DNA of 64,000 bases from Anaerostipes sp. Lineage in GTDB: Bacteria > Bacillota > Clostridia > Lachnospirales > Lachnospiraceae. The position numbers were made by a program, and so were the translations under genes. How positions within the stretch are numbered: position 1 is the first letter of the stretch; every line of letters starts with the position of its first letter. The notes below the pieces were generated by a model. It saw only the letters and a list, made by a program, of their open reading frames with translations, did not search any database and was not told the DNA's origin. Location: positions 257,379 through 321,378 of the forward strand of contig NZ_JAGZSD010000004.1 of the NCBI RefSeq assembly GCF_018381315.1. The letters run 5' to 3'. This document shows, piece after piece, positions 17,871 to 26,449 of this stretch.

Positions 17871-18546
17871 CTTTTCCTCCAATATGTACAAGGCAGTACC
17901 CAATCCCTCTTTTAGTCTCAATTTTATAAGGGATATGGAGTTTTTTCATGGTCTTCTTTAATCTTGTCATATTGACCTGAAGTGCATTTTCATCAATATA
18001 CTCTTTCGTTCCCCACAATGTCTCAAAGAAGATTGATTTTTCTACAACTTTCCCCTGGTGCTCCATAAGAAGCTCCATAATCTTTCCCTGATTTTCAGGC
18101 AGTACCGCAGAATGCCCGTCCATATACACTGTATAGGTCTGCTTATCCAGCCTGATTCCTTTTATTTCCGCAAAGCTCTCCCTGTCCTCATATCTGCGCA
18201 GCAGATTAAAGATACGGGCAGTCAGCCTTGATTTATGGCAGGGCTTTGTCAGGTATTCATCTGCTCCCATATTAAGCGCATGCAGCTCATCCTTTAACTG
18301 GTCTCTGCTGGTCAGCACAAGAACCGGAACTGAACTTTTCTTTCTGATGGATCTGCATATCTTAAAACCAGTGATCCCCGGAAGATTCAGATCCAGCAGG
18401 ACCAAGTCAGGGGACCGGTCCAAAATCTCCTGAGCTGCATCCGCAAAGGTTACAAGGCAGTCAGTCTCATATCCTTCCTTTTCCAAAATCGACACAAGCT
18501 CTTCCCTCATGAATAATTCATCTTCCGCGATCACAATTTTTTTCAT
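17863..18546 (-). CDS. BceR-like response regulator
   Basis: An OmpR-family regulator of 227 residues, paired with the BceS-like kinase. The receiver has Glu8-Asp9 and phosphoacceptor Asp52 (LVLLDLNLPGITG); the winged helix has ENQGKIMELLMEHQGKVVEKSIFFETLWG and ends RGIGYCLV. In the BceRS family the phosphorylated regulator switches on its own transporter genes, here bceA/bceB-like genes just upstream in the same operon. The palindrome at 21443-21459 is the best candidate operator. The start is the ATG at 18546 (AAAGGCGG upstream); an adjacent GTG one codon earlier is possible. It starts 12 bases after the permease stop. Confidence 0.92.
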   Translation of the reverse strand: MKKIVIAEDELFMREELVSILEKEGYETDCLVTFADAAQEILDRSPDLVLLDLNLPGITGFKICRSIRKKSSVPVLVLTSRDQLKDELHALNMGADEYLTKPCHKSRLTARIFNLLRRYEDRESFAEIKGIRLDKQTYTVYMDGHSAVLPENQGKIMELLMEHQGKVVEKSIFFETLWGTKEYIDENALQVNMTRLKKTMKKLHIPYKIETKRGIGYCLVHIGGKDG

Positions 18547-18558
18547 CACATCCGCCTT

Positions 18559-20607
18559 TCAGCTGTCATCTCTCCTTACTTCCGCCTGTTTGAGGATCTG
18601 CCTGTCACTCATTTTCATAACAGCCAGTATATAGCTTAATTCTACCATACACAAAATAAGAATCATAGGCACCGCATGCACTGTTAAAATCCCTGCTTTC
18701 CCCTGCATATCCGCTGCGGCAATACCTGCGGCCAGTGATCTGACGCCAAACAGACTTCCCACAAGAGAAACGCCTGCAGGAAGCAGAAAGAACCATTTGA
18801 TCTGTCTTCTGGCAGATTCACACAGATACTTGCAGTGGCATCCAAGGCGAAGGATTGTGCGGTATCTCTTTTCTGTCTGCCGCTGATGCATCAGAAACCG
18901 GACTCCCAGCACTGTATTGGCGATCAGCAGAAAGATTGTCCCCAGATAGATGGTTGTATAGCTGGCGGCCACTGTATAGAACAGCTGTCTGCCCATACTG
19001 TTCAGATAACTTTCATACTGCAGAGAGGTTTTGTCTAACCGTGCATTGACATCCGTCATCGCCTGCATCAAACCTTTCTTCCGGATCAGTTCCTCCTTCA
19101 GCACCGTATTCCAGTAAGAGCTGTACTCTCCGCCTGTCAGCCGCTCAAAAATCTGATCCGGCACAATAAGTCCATAGCTGATAGTAATGGAACGGTCTGT
19201 GACAATATTCTCGCTGCAGTACGTCTTAAGCAGACGGTATGTCTGCTGATTCATCTCCACACGGGGCCGTTTTTTCAATGCTCTTTCCATTACCTTCACG
19301 GTGTCCTGGTTTGCAAATTCCCTGCTGCTGTAGAGAGCTGCCTCACGGTTCTTAAGATGAAGGGGCGGCTCTCCCTTTCGCTTCAGAATATGGTTATATC
19401 CGGACAGAGAGATCAGGTAAGGATCATTAAAATACTGCAGGTTATTCAGAAGCACATCTCTGCCCCGGGAATCCCCCTGTACTTTTACGGCCTCCAAAAG
19501 CTCTTTTCCGGAAAATGAGCCGCCTGTCTTATTGCCTTTGAACAAACCTGTTTTTACCTGAAATGATTCTGCCATATACTGGCCTGCCTTCTGCTTCTCC
19601 AGTTCTTTTTGAATCTGCTCCGGCTTTCCTTCAAAAGTATAGTCAATGACACGCTGATCTTTGAGACCTATGTTTAAGCTGACAGCGTAGCCGTATCCAA
19701 AACAGCAGAATGCAGCCAGCAGCAGCAGTGAAGACACCGCAATAGATTCCGGCCTGAGGAGAATCGTCTCCTGAATCTGGCGGAACGTAAAAACCGTCAG
19801 CCCTTTGCTGCTGCGTCTGTACTTCAGATATGTGTCAAATAAAATCCCGATACTCCGGAAGAACAGAAAGGTTCCTCCAATTCCAAGTGCCATAGTAATA
19901 CCCATATCCCCGGCAGATCCCCATGCATTTCCCTTCACAGCAAGGGCATACGCCGCCGCAAGCATAAAGATGCTTACTGCCAGCTGTATTGCTGTAATCC
20001 CCTTTTTATGCACCTTATGCCTTTTATCCTGAGGCTGAGACATCATCTGGGTAATTTCCTTTCCCGCAATCTTTCCGCTTTGTATAAGCAGCGCTCCAAG
20101 CCGTATGGCAAAGTAGCCTGCCGCCGTCCACACAGCTGCACGGAGTGAGAATGTAAAACGGTGCCCCACAATGCCCATGCCGGCTGCTTTTGCAGTAATC
20201 ATACTGATGATCTCTGACAGAAGCACTGCTATGGGAATACCCGCTGCCAGCGACAGCAGGCTGTTCCACATGTCCTCCGCCAGCAGCATGGCAAACAGCC
20301 TTTTACGGCCCATGCCGAGCATCAGATACATTCCGAACTCATGGCTCCTTTGCTCCAGCTGGTATTTTCCTGAGAAATATACGAGAAAGAACAGGAAAAA
20401 CAGGGTAACCCCATAGAGCACAGGGATCAGAAGAAACAGCTTGTCAACAGCATCACTCTCCATTTTTTTCAGAAACAGCATGACATCCTGGTTTTCCAGA
20501 GACAGAATAATATAAAATGCAGTGATCGACACAACAAGGGATACAAACAGCAGTCCGTTTTCTTTTCTGTTCCGTCTGCTGTTTTTTCTGATGATCTCAA
20601 AGACCAT
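18559..20607 (-). CDS. BceB-like ABC transporter permease (FtsX family)
   Basis: A 682-residue membrane protein with about ten transmembrane segments and one large extracellular domain of roughly 230 residues (about 310-540) between the seventh and eighth, the layout of BceB permeases that recognise bacitracin-like and lantibiotic peptides and free lipid-II targets. The N-terminal FtsX motif region includes YQLEQRSHEFGMYLMLGMGRKRL. The start at 20607 has GGAGG eight bases upstream; it overlaps the ATPase gene by 11 bases. With the ATPase it forms the transporter, and with the downstream regulator and kinase a full Bce module. Which antibiotic it answers to cannot be told from sequence. Confidence 0.92.
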   Translation of the reverse strand: MVFEIIRKNSRRNRKENGLLFVSLVVSITAFYIILSLENQDVMLFLKKMESDAVDKLFLLIPVLYGVTLFFLFFLVYFSGKYQLEQRSHEFGMYLMLGMGRKRLFAMLLAEDMWNSLLSLAAGIPIAVLLSEIISMITAKAAGMGIVGHRFTFSLRAAVWTAAGYFAIRLGALLIQSGKIAGKEITQMMSQPQDKRHKVHKKGITAIQLAVSIFMLAAAYALAVKGNAWGSAGDMGITMALGIGGTFLFFRSIGILFDTYLKYRRSSKGLTVFTFRQIQETILLRPESIAVSSLLLLAAFCCFGYGYAVSLNIGLKDQRVIDYTFEGKPEQIQKELEKQKAGQYMAESFQVKTGLFKGNKTGGSFSGKELLEAVKVQGDSRGRDVLLNNLQYFNDPYLISLSGYNHILKRKGEPPLHLKNREAALYSSREFANQDTVKVMERALKKRPRVEMNQQTYRLLKTYCSENIVTDRSITISYGLIVPDQIFERLTGGEYSSYWNTVLKEELIRKKGLMQAMTDVNARLDKTSLQYESYLNSMGRQLFYTVAASYTTIYLGTIFLLIANTVLGVRFLMHQRQTEKRYRTILRLGCHCKYLCESARRQIKWFFLLPAGVSLVGSLFGVRSLAAGIAAADMQGKAGILTVHAVPMILILCMVELSYILAVMKMSDRQILKQAEVRRDDS

Positions 20608-21367
20608 TTGCACTTCCTCCTCCGAGCTGGGCCATCACGGCTATGATTCTCTCATAAAACTCCTCCCCGGATTCCTCCGGGACCTTTTTTCTTAGCTGAT
20701 GGAAAATGATCCCGTCCCGGATAAACAGGATTCTGGAACAATAGCTGGCTACATTGGCATCGTGGGTTACCATGAGTATGGTAGTCTTCTGTTCCCGGTT
20801 CAATTCCGAGAGCTTCTGCATCAGCAGCCTGGCATTCTTAGAATCTAAGGCCCCTGTAGGTTCATCTGCAAGCAAAAGTTCCGGATTCAGCAAAAGAGCC
20901 CTTGCCGCTGCTGTCCGCTGTTTCTGTCCGCCGGACAGCTCAGAGGGGAATTTGTCCAGAATATCTTCTATCTCCAGACAGGCTGCCAGCTCATGCATAC
21001 GCTGCTCCATGCTGCCTTCATTATGGATTTCCGCGGGAAGCATGATGTTTTCTTCGGCGGTGAGATTTCCGATCAGCTCAAAGTTCTGGAATAAATATCC
21101 CATTTGCCTGCCCCTGTAGTTCTCCAAGTCCTTTCTTGTAAATTTCCATATTTCCTGCCCTTTTAACAGGATTTTGCCGCCTGTAGGGTGTGAAGCTGTG
21201 GAGATACAGTTTAAAAGCGTTGTCTTGCCGGACCCGCTGCTTCCCATAATTCCGATAAATTCCCCGTCCGCCACCTGAAAACTGATCCCATCCAAAGCCT
21301 TTGTCAGATTTCCCTTTTTTCCATAATACTTTTTAAGAGACTGTATCTCTAATTTTTTCTCTGTCAT
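20597..21367 (-). CDS. BceA-like ABC transporter ATP-binding protein
   Basis: A 256-residue ATPase of the MacB/LolD/BceA group, first gene of the operon. Walker A is GSSGSGKTT (42-50), the Q-loop lies in MGYLFQNFEL, the signature LSGGQ is at 144-148 and Walker B LLLADEP at 164-170, with the H-loop in MVTHDANVA. It powers the BceB-like permease encoded next. The ATG is preceded by GGAAAGGAT. Upstream are a TATAAT box with a poor -35 and a perfect palindrome just beyond, as expected of an activator-dependent Bce promoter. Confidence 0.95.
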   Translation of the reverse strand: MTEKKLEIQSLKKYYGKKGNLTKALDGISFQVADGEFIGIMGSSGSGKTTLLNCISTASHPTGGKILLKGQEIWKFTRKDLENYRGRQMGYLFQNFELIGNLTAEENIMLPAEIHNEGSMEQRMHELAACLEIEDILDKFPSELSGGQKQRTAAARALLLNPELLLADEPTGALDSKNARLLMQKLSELNREQKTTILMVTHDANVASYCSRILFIRDGIIFHQLRKKVPEESGEEFYERIIAVMAQLGGGSANGL

Positions 21368-21413
21368 TTTGTATCCTTTCCACAGTCATAAGCCTCTGTT
21401 TTTGTCTGACTTT

Positions 21414-21442
21414 ATTATACAAAATAACAGCGAAAGAAAACA
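21414..21442 (-). promoter_or_regulatory. Promoter of the Bce-type operon with weak -35
   Basis: A perfect TATAAT lies 47 bases before the ATPase gene on the minus strand, but the hexamer 17 bases upstream is TGTTTT, far from consensus. That suits a promoter that needs its response regulator. Confidence 0.5.
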
Positions 21443-21459
21443 CTTACACTTCCTGTAAG
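21443..21459. promoter_or_regulatory. Palindromic operator, candidate BceR-like site
   Basis: CTTACA, five bases, TGTAAG: a perfect six-base inverted repeat directly abutting the -35 region of the Bce operon. BceR-type regulators bind inverted repeats at this place, so it is the likely activation site. Confidence 0.5.
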
Positions 21460-21465
21460 GTATCT

Positions 21466-21744
21466 TTATGAACACTGTGATAAAATGGACTCCAATGCCG
21501 CCTCACTGCTGCTGTGGGACCGTACGATCTTTGCCTTACTCCTTTTCGCCTCACAGAGAGCACATTTCACCATCTTGTGGGAAACTGTATTAGTGAATAG
21601 AACAACTAAGTCAGGGCTTCCTACCTGTTTCCCCAGTTTTGCACTCATCTGAGTAAACACCTTTGCTTTGCAGTTATACTCTTTACAGATTCTTTTATAC
21701 TGACAGACCATCCGGTCATGCCCTCCAATAATCACAACACTCAT
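21466..21744 (-). CDS. DUF2325 domain protein
   Basis: A 92-residue protein of the DUF2325 family, recognised by MSVVIIGGHDRMVCQYK at the start and SPDLVVLFTNTVSHKMV in the middle. The fold is thought to be a small Rossmann-like domain; no enzyme activity is established. It has two cysteines in KCALCEAKR and one near the N-terminus, so metal or redox sensing is possible but unproven. The ATG follows AGAGGAGG. It lies downstream of flavodoxin on the same strand, beyond a terminator hairpin, so it may be expressed by partial read-through. Confidence 0.78.
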   Translation of the reverse strand: MSVVIIGGHDRMVCQYKRICKEYNCKAKVFTQMSAKLGKQVGSPDLVVLFTNTVSHKMVKCALCEAKRSKAKIVRSHSSSEAALESILSQCS

Positions 21745-21767
21745 AAGAAACCTCCTCTGTTTGAAAA

Positions 21768-21788
21768 GGAGCCGGCAATACCGGCTCC
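21768..21788 (-). terminator. Terminator of the DUF3793-flavodoxin operon
   Basis: GGAGCCGG, CAATA loop, CCGGCTCC, a perfect eight-base stem, followed by TTTTC on the minus strand, just past the flavodoxin stop. Confidence 0.8.
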
Positions 21789-21801
21789 GGATTATAATCT
21801 T

Positions 21802-22239
21802 TTACTGTGCCGCAGCCGCCAATGCTTTGCCGAGACTTACACAGTCCGCTTTTGCATCGTCGTCCGGAGTTTCATGGGCAATGAGGCCCTCTCCGTCTAT
21901 CACCTCTGCACCTGCATTTGTCATGCGTTCTGTCCAGTCACGCATCCACTCTCCGTCTCCCCATCCGTAGGAACCGAAAAGCGCAATCTGTTTTCCTGAA
22001 GCAAAGGCTTCCACTTCCTCAACGAAAGGTTCCATTGAAGATTCCTCCAGCTGCTCTGCCCCCATGGACGGGCAGCCGAGGGCAAATGCCTCTGCATCCT
22101 TCAGTATATCTGCAGAGGCTGATTCAACATCTAAAAACTCCGGTGTTCCTCCTGCTTCTGTAACTCCCTCTGCGATTGACTCTGCCATGATTCCTGTATT
22201 GCCTGTGCCGCTCCAAAATGCGATGTATACTTTTGCCAT
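21802..22239 (-). CDS. Flavodoxin
   Basis: A 145-residue FMN-binding electron carrier. The phosphate loop is WSGTGNTGIMAES, and the aromatic flavin-stacking loop is FGSYGWGDGEWM; the middle segment FALGCPSMGAEQLEES is typical of clostridial short-chain flavodoxins. Flavodoxins replace ferredoxin when iron is scarce. It is the second gene after a DUF3793 gene, 12 bases away, behind a palindromic operator, and this arrangement fits an iron-limitation response. The stop is followed by a GC-rich terminator. Confidence 0.94.
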   Translation of the reverse strand: MAKVYIAFWSGTGNTGIMAESIAEGVTEAGGTPEFLDVESASADILKDAEAFALGCPSMGAEQLEESSMEPFVEEVEAFASGKQIALFGSYGWGDGEWMRDWTERMTNAGAEVIDGEGLIAHETPDDDAKADCVSLGKALAAAAQ

Positions 22240-22251
22240 GATAGCTCCTTT

Positions 22252-22812
22252 CTATGCTGCAACGGTCATCTTTAAGATACCTCTGCCCTGCTGATATAAT
22301 TTCCAGTAGATTTCTTTACATTTCTTATATTTTTTAAATAATTTCAGCGCTTCACAATGATCGCAGTAAACCTTCCACATTCCGCAAAGCCTGCAGTTCA
22401 TCCCCCTGTTCTCAATAAATCCCAGGACATCTCCCAGCGGATAGTCCAAAAACACACCGATTTCATGAGGAAAATCATCTGCCAAAAACCTGGTTTTCAG
22501 GCAGCTTAAGCATTCACCGGTCTTTGTTCCAGGATAGCCGAACTCTATGAGCAGCTCCGCAATCCCTTCTTCCCGAAGCCTTTGTTCCAGGTCTTTTTTA
22601 CGGTATACGTAAACCAGGACGGAATCTTCTCTCCAATTCAAAGCTTCCAGATACAGCCCGCAGGGATTCAGTTTTTCATTCCATTCACCTATTTCCTGCC
22701 TGGCATCTGTACTTTCCCGGTGACGATAATTAAATAAACTTCCGCATTTCATGCCCGCCAATGTAGGCGCACACTGCTCTACAATTAAATCTGATAAGGT
22801 TTTCTCTCTCAT
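22252..22812 (-). CDS. DUF3793 family protein
   Basis: A 186-residue member of DUF3793, a family of clostridial proteins of unknown function often found beside flavodoxin or iron-transport genes. Recognised by SLFNYRH, HEIGVFLDYPLGDVLGFIENRG and MWKVYCDHCEA. Several cysteines are spread through it (TGECLSCLKT, MNCRLCGMWKVYCDHC), so an Fe-S or metal centre is possible. It has no signal peptide. AGGTG precedes the ATG. It is cotranscribed with flavodoxin from a promoter that overlaps a GTTAGTT/AACTAAC palindrome. Confidence 0.85.
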   Translation of the reverse strand: MREKTLSDLIVEQCAPTLAGMKCGSLFNYRHRESTDARQEIGEWNEKLNPCGLYLEALNWREDSVLVYVYRKKDLEQRLREEGIAELLIEFGYPGTKTGECLSCLKTRFLADDFPHEIGVFLDYPLGDVLGFIENRGMNCRLCGMWKVYCDHCEALKLFKKYKKCKEIYWKLYQQGRGILKMTVAA

Positions 22813-22846
22813 GCTTCACCTGCTTCATTTCTTACACCGCGCGATG

Positions 22847-22862
22847 GTTAGTTTCAACTAAC
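22847..22862. promoter_or_regulatory. Palindromic operator upstream of DUF3793-flavodoxin
   Basis: GTTAGTT, two bases, AACTAAC: a perfect seven-base inverted repeat (with a further TAAC repeat next to it) just after the -10 box of the operon promoter. A repressor here would block the start of transcription. The sequence is reminiscent of DtxR/IdeR-type metal operators, which have TTAG half-sites; that is inference. Confidence 0.6.
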
Positions 22863-22869
22863 TAACAAC

Positions 22870-22897
22870 ATCTTATCATCCTTTCTAAAAAAAGCAA
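22870..22897 (-). promoter_or_regulatory. Possible promoter of DUF3793-flavodoxin
   Basis: TTGCTT, 16 bases, TAAGAT on the minus strand, with the palindromic operator directly downstream. Hexamers are moderate matches. Confidence 0.4.
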
Positions 22898-22935
22898 GAG
22901 CATAGATGAGATTCAATCTCATCTATACTCCTGCT
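22893..22935 (-). terminator. Terminator of the aldo/keto reductase gene
   Basis: A long stem with ATAGATGAGAT/ATCTCATCTAT at its core and AGCA/TGCT ends is followed by seven T residues on the minus strand. Confidence 0.85.
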
Positions 22936-22958
22936 TTTACATTCTTTTAACCCTGCCC

Positions 22959-23795
22959 CTAAAAATCAATATAATCGCTGTCCCTGTTGGATCCTTCACA
23001 GGTCGTAATTGCATCAATCGCTTTCATATCCTCATCGCTGATGGTAAAATCAAGTTTTAAATTGTCCTGGATTCTTTCCTTTGTAACACTTTTAACCAGC
23101 GGCACTGTGTGGTGCTGAAGTGCATATTTTACGCACAGCTGGGCTACTGTGACACCATAGCGTTCTGCTGCCTCTTTCAGCTCTTCACACTGAAAAGCCT
23201 TTCCGTTAGCCAGAGGACTGTATGCCTCCACCACAATATTCTTTTCTTTGCAGTATGCCCGTATTTCCTCCTGAAGACAGCTTGGATGGAACTCGATCTG
23301 ATTCACCATCGGCGGTATCTCACACACTTCCAGAATCTCATCTATATGATGCGGCTTAAAATTGCTGACTCCGATTGCTTTTACTTTTCCTGCCCGATAA
23401 AGCTCTTCAAATGCCCTCCAGGTCTCCCGGTTCTTTTCAATATAATTGTCATGGAACTTTACCGGTACCGGCCAGTGAATCAAATATAGGTCAAGATAAT
23501 CCACGCCCAAATCCGCAGCTGTATTCTCGAATGCCTTCAAGGCTGCCTCATAGCCATGGTCATCATTCCACAGCTTGCTCGTCAAAAACAAGTCTTCCCG
23601 CTTGATCCCGCTCTCCCTGATGCCTTTTCCTACCCACATCTCATTATGGTAAGCCGCTGCTGCATCAATATGGGTATATCCGCATTCAACAGCTGTCTTT
23701 ACCGCGTTCACCGTAATCTCATCACTTGGTGCCTTCCACGTGCCGAAGCCGATCACGGGCATTTGTTTTCCATTTGAAAGTGCCACTGTTTCCAT
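22959..23795 (-). CDS. Aldo/keto reductase
   Basis: A 278-residue NAD(P)H-dependent oxidoreductase of the aldo/keto reductase superfamily, reducing aldehydes or ketones to alcohols. The catalytic tetrad is visible as Asp44, Tyr49 (THIDAAAAYHNE), Lys74 (FLTSKLWND) and His107 (YLIHWPVP), and the cofactor segment includes LVKSVTKERIQDNL. It resembles the YvgN/2,5-diketo-gluconate reductase branch. Natural substrate is unknown. It is transcribed alone: a TGATATAAT extended -10 lies upstream (23845-23850) and a strong terminator downstream. GGAAAGG precedes the ATG. Confidence 0.93.
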   Translation of the reverse strand: METVALSNGKQMPVIGFGTWKAPSDEITVNAVKTAVECGYTHIDAAAAYHNEMWVGKGIRESGIKREDLFLTSKLWNDDHGYEAALKAFENTAADLGVDYLDLYLIHWPVPVKFHDNYIEKNRETWRAFEELYRAGKVKAIGVSNFKPHHIDEILEVCEIPPMVNQIEFHPSCLQEEIRAYCKEKNIVVEAYSPLANGKAFQCEELKEAAERYGVTVAQLCVKYALQHHTVPLVKSVTKERIQDNLKLDFTISDEDMKAIDAITTCEGSNRDSDYIDF

Positions 23796-23844
23796 AAAAC
23801 AAAACCACCTTTCCTCTAATCACACTGCATTGACGGTTAAGTTT

Positions 23845-23850
23845 ATTATA
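23845..23850 (-). promoter_or_regulatory. Extended -10 promoter of the aldo/keto reductase gene
   Basis: TGATATAAT on the minus strand is a perfect -10 with the TGn extension, about 50 bases before the ATG. No good -35 is seen, as usual for this promoter class. It lies just before the end of trkH. Confidence 0.5.
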
Positions 23851-25341
23851 TCAGATTTTTTTGCGTTCGGACAGCCGCTGTCTTACCGCTGTAAGGCCGG
23901 AATAAAATGCGGTCATTACAATAAATATTTCCAGCCGTCCAAGTACCATCCCTGCTATTTCTACGATCAGCGTCGGTGTTCCTGTGGAAGGGCCGGTCAG
24001 GCCGATGGAAAGTCCCACTGTTCCCAGAGAGGAGGCGAACTCAAACATGGCTTCCGCCAGAGAACAGTCTGCCGTAAGCGTAAGCAGGAGGGAACCTGCC
24101 GCAAAAATAAGAAGATAGCAGAAAACATATCCGGTGGTGTCCAGGATCAGAGCCTGGTTAATCGGAGCCTTCCCCTGAGCCCGGTAATAAGAAAGAGCCC
24201 TGACCCTTCTGGACGGGGATACTCTCTTTTTCACGACGTCCCCTGCAAAACGGAACATAAGATAAACACGGGTCAGTTTCATGCCCCCGGCCGTAGACCC
24301 GATTCCTCCGCCGATCAGCATAAGTATGATCATAATTCCCACGCTGACAGCCGGCCACTCCTGATATGACATCGTTGAAAACCCTGAAGTTGACAGGGCA
24401 GATACCACATTAAACAGAGCCTGACGGAAACTGTCTCCGATGCTCATATATAATTTTGCAAACAGTGTGACTGCAGTCAGAGGTACTGATACGGCAAGCA
24501 GCAAGGCCAGAAAACGCATCTCACTGACCTGCCGTGCCTGCCTGAATTTCCTTTTTACCAGAAGAAGCAGGACAGCAAAGTTGGTTGTCCCTGCGATCAT
24601 CAGGATCATCGTGATGATCTCAATCGGAAAGCTGTTATAAGCCCCGATACTGTCCGCCTGGTTGGAGAAGCCTCCTGTGGACAGCGCACACATGGCATGG
24701 ACAACGCTGTCTAAAGGATTCATTCCGCAGAACATATATGCCCCGGATCCCACGGTCAAAAACGATGTATACATGCAGAAAACAGTTCTGGCAGATTTGG
24801 CCAGATTCGGCATCAGACGGTCTGTATGTCCCTCTGCATTATAAAGATTCACAGACTGCTTCCCCTGTATAAACATAACCATCATCAAAACAAACCCAAG
24901 ACCGCCGCAGAACTGCATAAATCCCCTGTGGAACAAAAAAATATTTGGTGTCTCTGTCACATCCACCACAGAAAGTCCTGTGGTGGTCCAGCCGCTGACT
25001 GCCTCAAATACACACTGAATGTAGGTAAGCTGTCCGGACAGAAAAAACGGTGTGCCTCCCACAAGAAATGCAAACATCCAGGCAAATACTACGGTCAGGC
25101 TGCCCGTCCTCATAGTATACTGCCACTGCATACCCTCCTCTTCTTCCTTTTTCATAAAAAAGCATAGCATGATCCCCAATATAACAGAACAAACAGACGG
25201 AATCAAAAAACAAAATGCATATTTGATTTCCTGCGAATAAAAAGGCAGTACCAGAAGCGGCACTGCCATCAGTACTCCGATCAGAAGCACCAGCTTCCCG
25301 CAGTTATTACTGCTCTTTATCTGTTCCCTCATCGCTCTCAC
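23851..25341 (-). CDS. trkH: TrkH-family potassium channel subunit
   Basis: A 496-residue membrane protein of the TrkH/KtrB superfamily, the pore of a low-affinity K+ uptake system. Four M1-P-M2 repeats are visible through their selectivity-filter turns: SGWTTTGLSV, LSTGGFSN, LSTSGFSTM and LGTVGLSI. It works with TrkA/KtrA-type gating proteins, two of which are encoded immediately upstream with four-base overlaps. The frame opens with GTG at 25341, whose GTGA overlaps the trkA stop; an ATG three codons later is an equally possible start. It is the last of four coupled genes. KtrB and TrkH are hard to separate by eye; the presence of repeat extensions favours TrkH. Confidence 0.93.
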   Translation of the reverse strand: MRAMREQIKSSNNCGKLVLLIGVLMAVPLLVLPFYSQEIKYAFCFLIPSVCSVILGIMLCFFMKKEEEEGMQWQYTMRTGSLTVVFAWMFAFLVGGTPFFLSGQLTYIQCVFEAVSGWTTTGLSVVDVTETPNIFLFHRGFMQFCGGLGFVLMMVMFIQGKQSVNLYNAEGHTDRLMPNLAKSARTVFCMYTSFLTVGSGAYMFCGMNPLDSVVHAMCALSTGGFSNQADSIGAYNSFPIEIITMILMIAGTTNFAVLLLLVKRKFRQARQVSEMRFLALLLAVSVPLTAVTLFAKLYMSIGDSFRQALFNVVSALSTSGFSTMSYQEWPAVSVGIMIILMLIGGGIGSTAGGMKLTRVYLMFRFAGDVVKKRVSPSRRVRALSYYRAQGKAPINQALILDTTGYVFCYLLIFAAGSLLLTLTADCSLAEAMFEFASSLGTVGLSIGLTGPSTGTPTLIVEIAGMVLGRLEIFIVMTAFYSGLTAVRQRLSERKKI

Positions 25342-26003
25342 CGTCCTGTGAGCTCGCTGACTGCGAGCACCTCTTTATCATTTGAAGATATCAGAACCAC
25401 AACATCTCCGCCCAGAATCCTTGTATCTCCCCTTGGTATAATACTGTGGCCGCCTCTTAAAATACATCCAATGATCACATCCTGCGGAAGCTGTATCTCC
25501 TCGATCCTCTTTCCGGCTGCCGGTGCCATAATGGAGATGGGTACCTCTGCGATACTCATTCTGCCCTCACCGATGGGGATCATAGTAGCCATCTCATCCA
25601 GAAATGCCTGCTGCTCTAAAATATTTGTGATGGCAGTAATTGCGCATACCACAGAATCAATCCCCATCTTGTAAAAAAAAGATGTTTTTTTCGGATCGTT
25701 GACGAGAGATACGGTTTTGGGAACACCGTATTTTTTCTTGCACAGTTCACAGATGACCAGATTCTCCTCATCCTTTTTTGTCAATGCAATGGCAATATCT
25801 ATTGTATCCGCATTGGCGTCTTCCAGTACATATGTTTTAGTCCCGTCACCATAGATAACGTTTAATTCAGGATTTTCAGCCAATGCCATACAGTCTCTGT
25901 AATCCCGGTTTATCACCGTAACTTTATATCCCTTTTTCTGCAGAGATTCCCCAAGGGACCGGGCCTTATGGAATCCTCCTGCCAGCAGTATATTCTTTCT
26001 CAT
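25338..26003 (-). CDS. trkA: TrkA-type K+ channel gating protein (RCK_N and RCK_C)
   Basis: A 221-residue cytoplasmic regulator of K+ uptake. The N-terminal Rossmann domain begins NILLAGGFHKARSLGESL; the usual GxGxxG is altered to GGFHKA, so nucleotide binding may be weak. It continues with IYGDGTKTYVLEDANAD. A C-terminal RCK_C domain of about 80 residues (AEVPISIMAPAAGKRIEEI to GGDVVVLISS) follows; such domains bind c-di-AMP or other ligands in Firmicutes. It overlaps the preceding single-domain TrkA gene and the following trkH by four bases each. Together the two TrkA-type proteins make a split gating ring. Confidence 0.92.
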   Translation of the reverse strand: MRKNILLAGGFHKARSLGESLQKKGYKVTVINRDYRDCMALAENPELNVIYGDGTKTYVLEDANADTIDIAIALTKKDEENLVICELCKKKYGVPKTVSLVNDPKKTSFFYKMGIDSVVCAITAITNILEQQAFLDEMATMIPIGEGRMSIAEVPISIMAPAAGKRIEEIQLPQDVIIGCILRGGHSIIPRGDTRILGGDVVVLISSNDKEVLAVSELTGR

Positions 26004-26449
26004 GCTCCCCGCTCCAATCCTTGTTTATTGCCAGATCCCCCAGCTCCTAAAAGGATCTTCCCGATTTCTTTTGCAGAGAGCAGCGCCGGACAGATGGTTT
26101 CAATCCCGAGTTCATCATAGACACACTGCCTTTCCGGATCGTACAGCCTTGTTATTACATGTTCCGTGTGAAAAAAATCCTTTGCCATCTGTGCAATCAG
26201 AATATTCGCATTGTCATTTTCTGTCACAACAATCAGAGTAGAAGCATCCTGAATCTCTGCCTCTCTCAGACAATCGATATCTGCCCCGTCTCCCACCATG
26301 GTCATGCCGCCGAAAGACCGAGACAGTTTCCGAAATGAATCCTCTCTTTTGTCAATGATCAGAATATCTTCTCCCAGATCAGAAAGGGTGTTGGCGATAT
26401 TGCCTCCCAGCCTTCCGCATCCTACAATTATTGTATACTCTTTTTTCAT
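26000..26449 (-). CDS. TrkA N-terminal (RCK_N) domain protein
   Basis: A 149-residue single-domain relative of TrkA. It has the intact nucleotide-binding loop VGCGRLGGNIAN, the acidic end of strand 2 in LIIDKREDSF, and VVGDG-like MVGDGADIDCLREA, so it should bind NAD(H) or ATP/ADP. It lacks the RCK_C domain found in the next gene, so the two may form a hetero-oligomeric ring on TrkH. It is joined by ATGA overlaps to the TPR gene upstream and the second trkA downstream. Confidence 0.92.
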   Translation of the reverse strand: MKKEYTIIVGCGRLGGNIANTLSDLGEDILIIDKREDSFRKLSRSFGGMTMVGDGADIDCLREAEIQDASTLIVVTENDNANILIAQMAKDFFHTEHVITRLYDPERQCVYDELGIETICPALLSAKEIGKILLGAGGSGNKQGLERGA

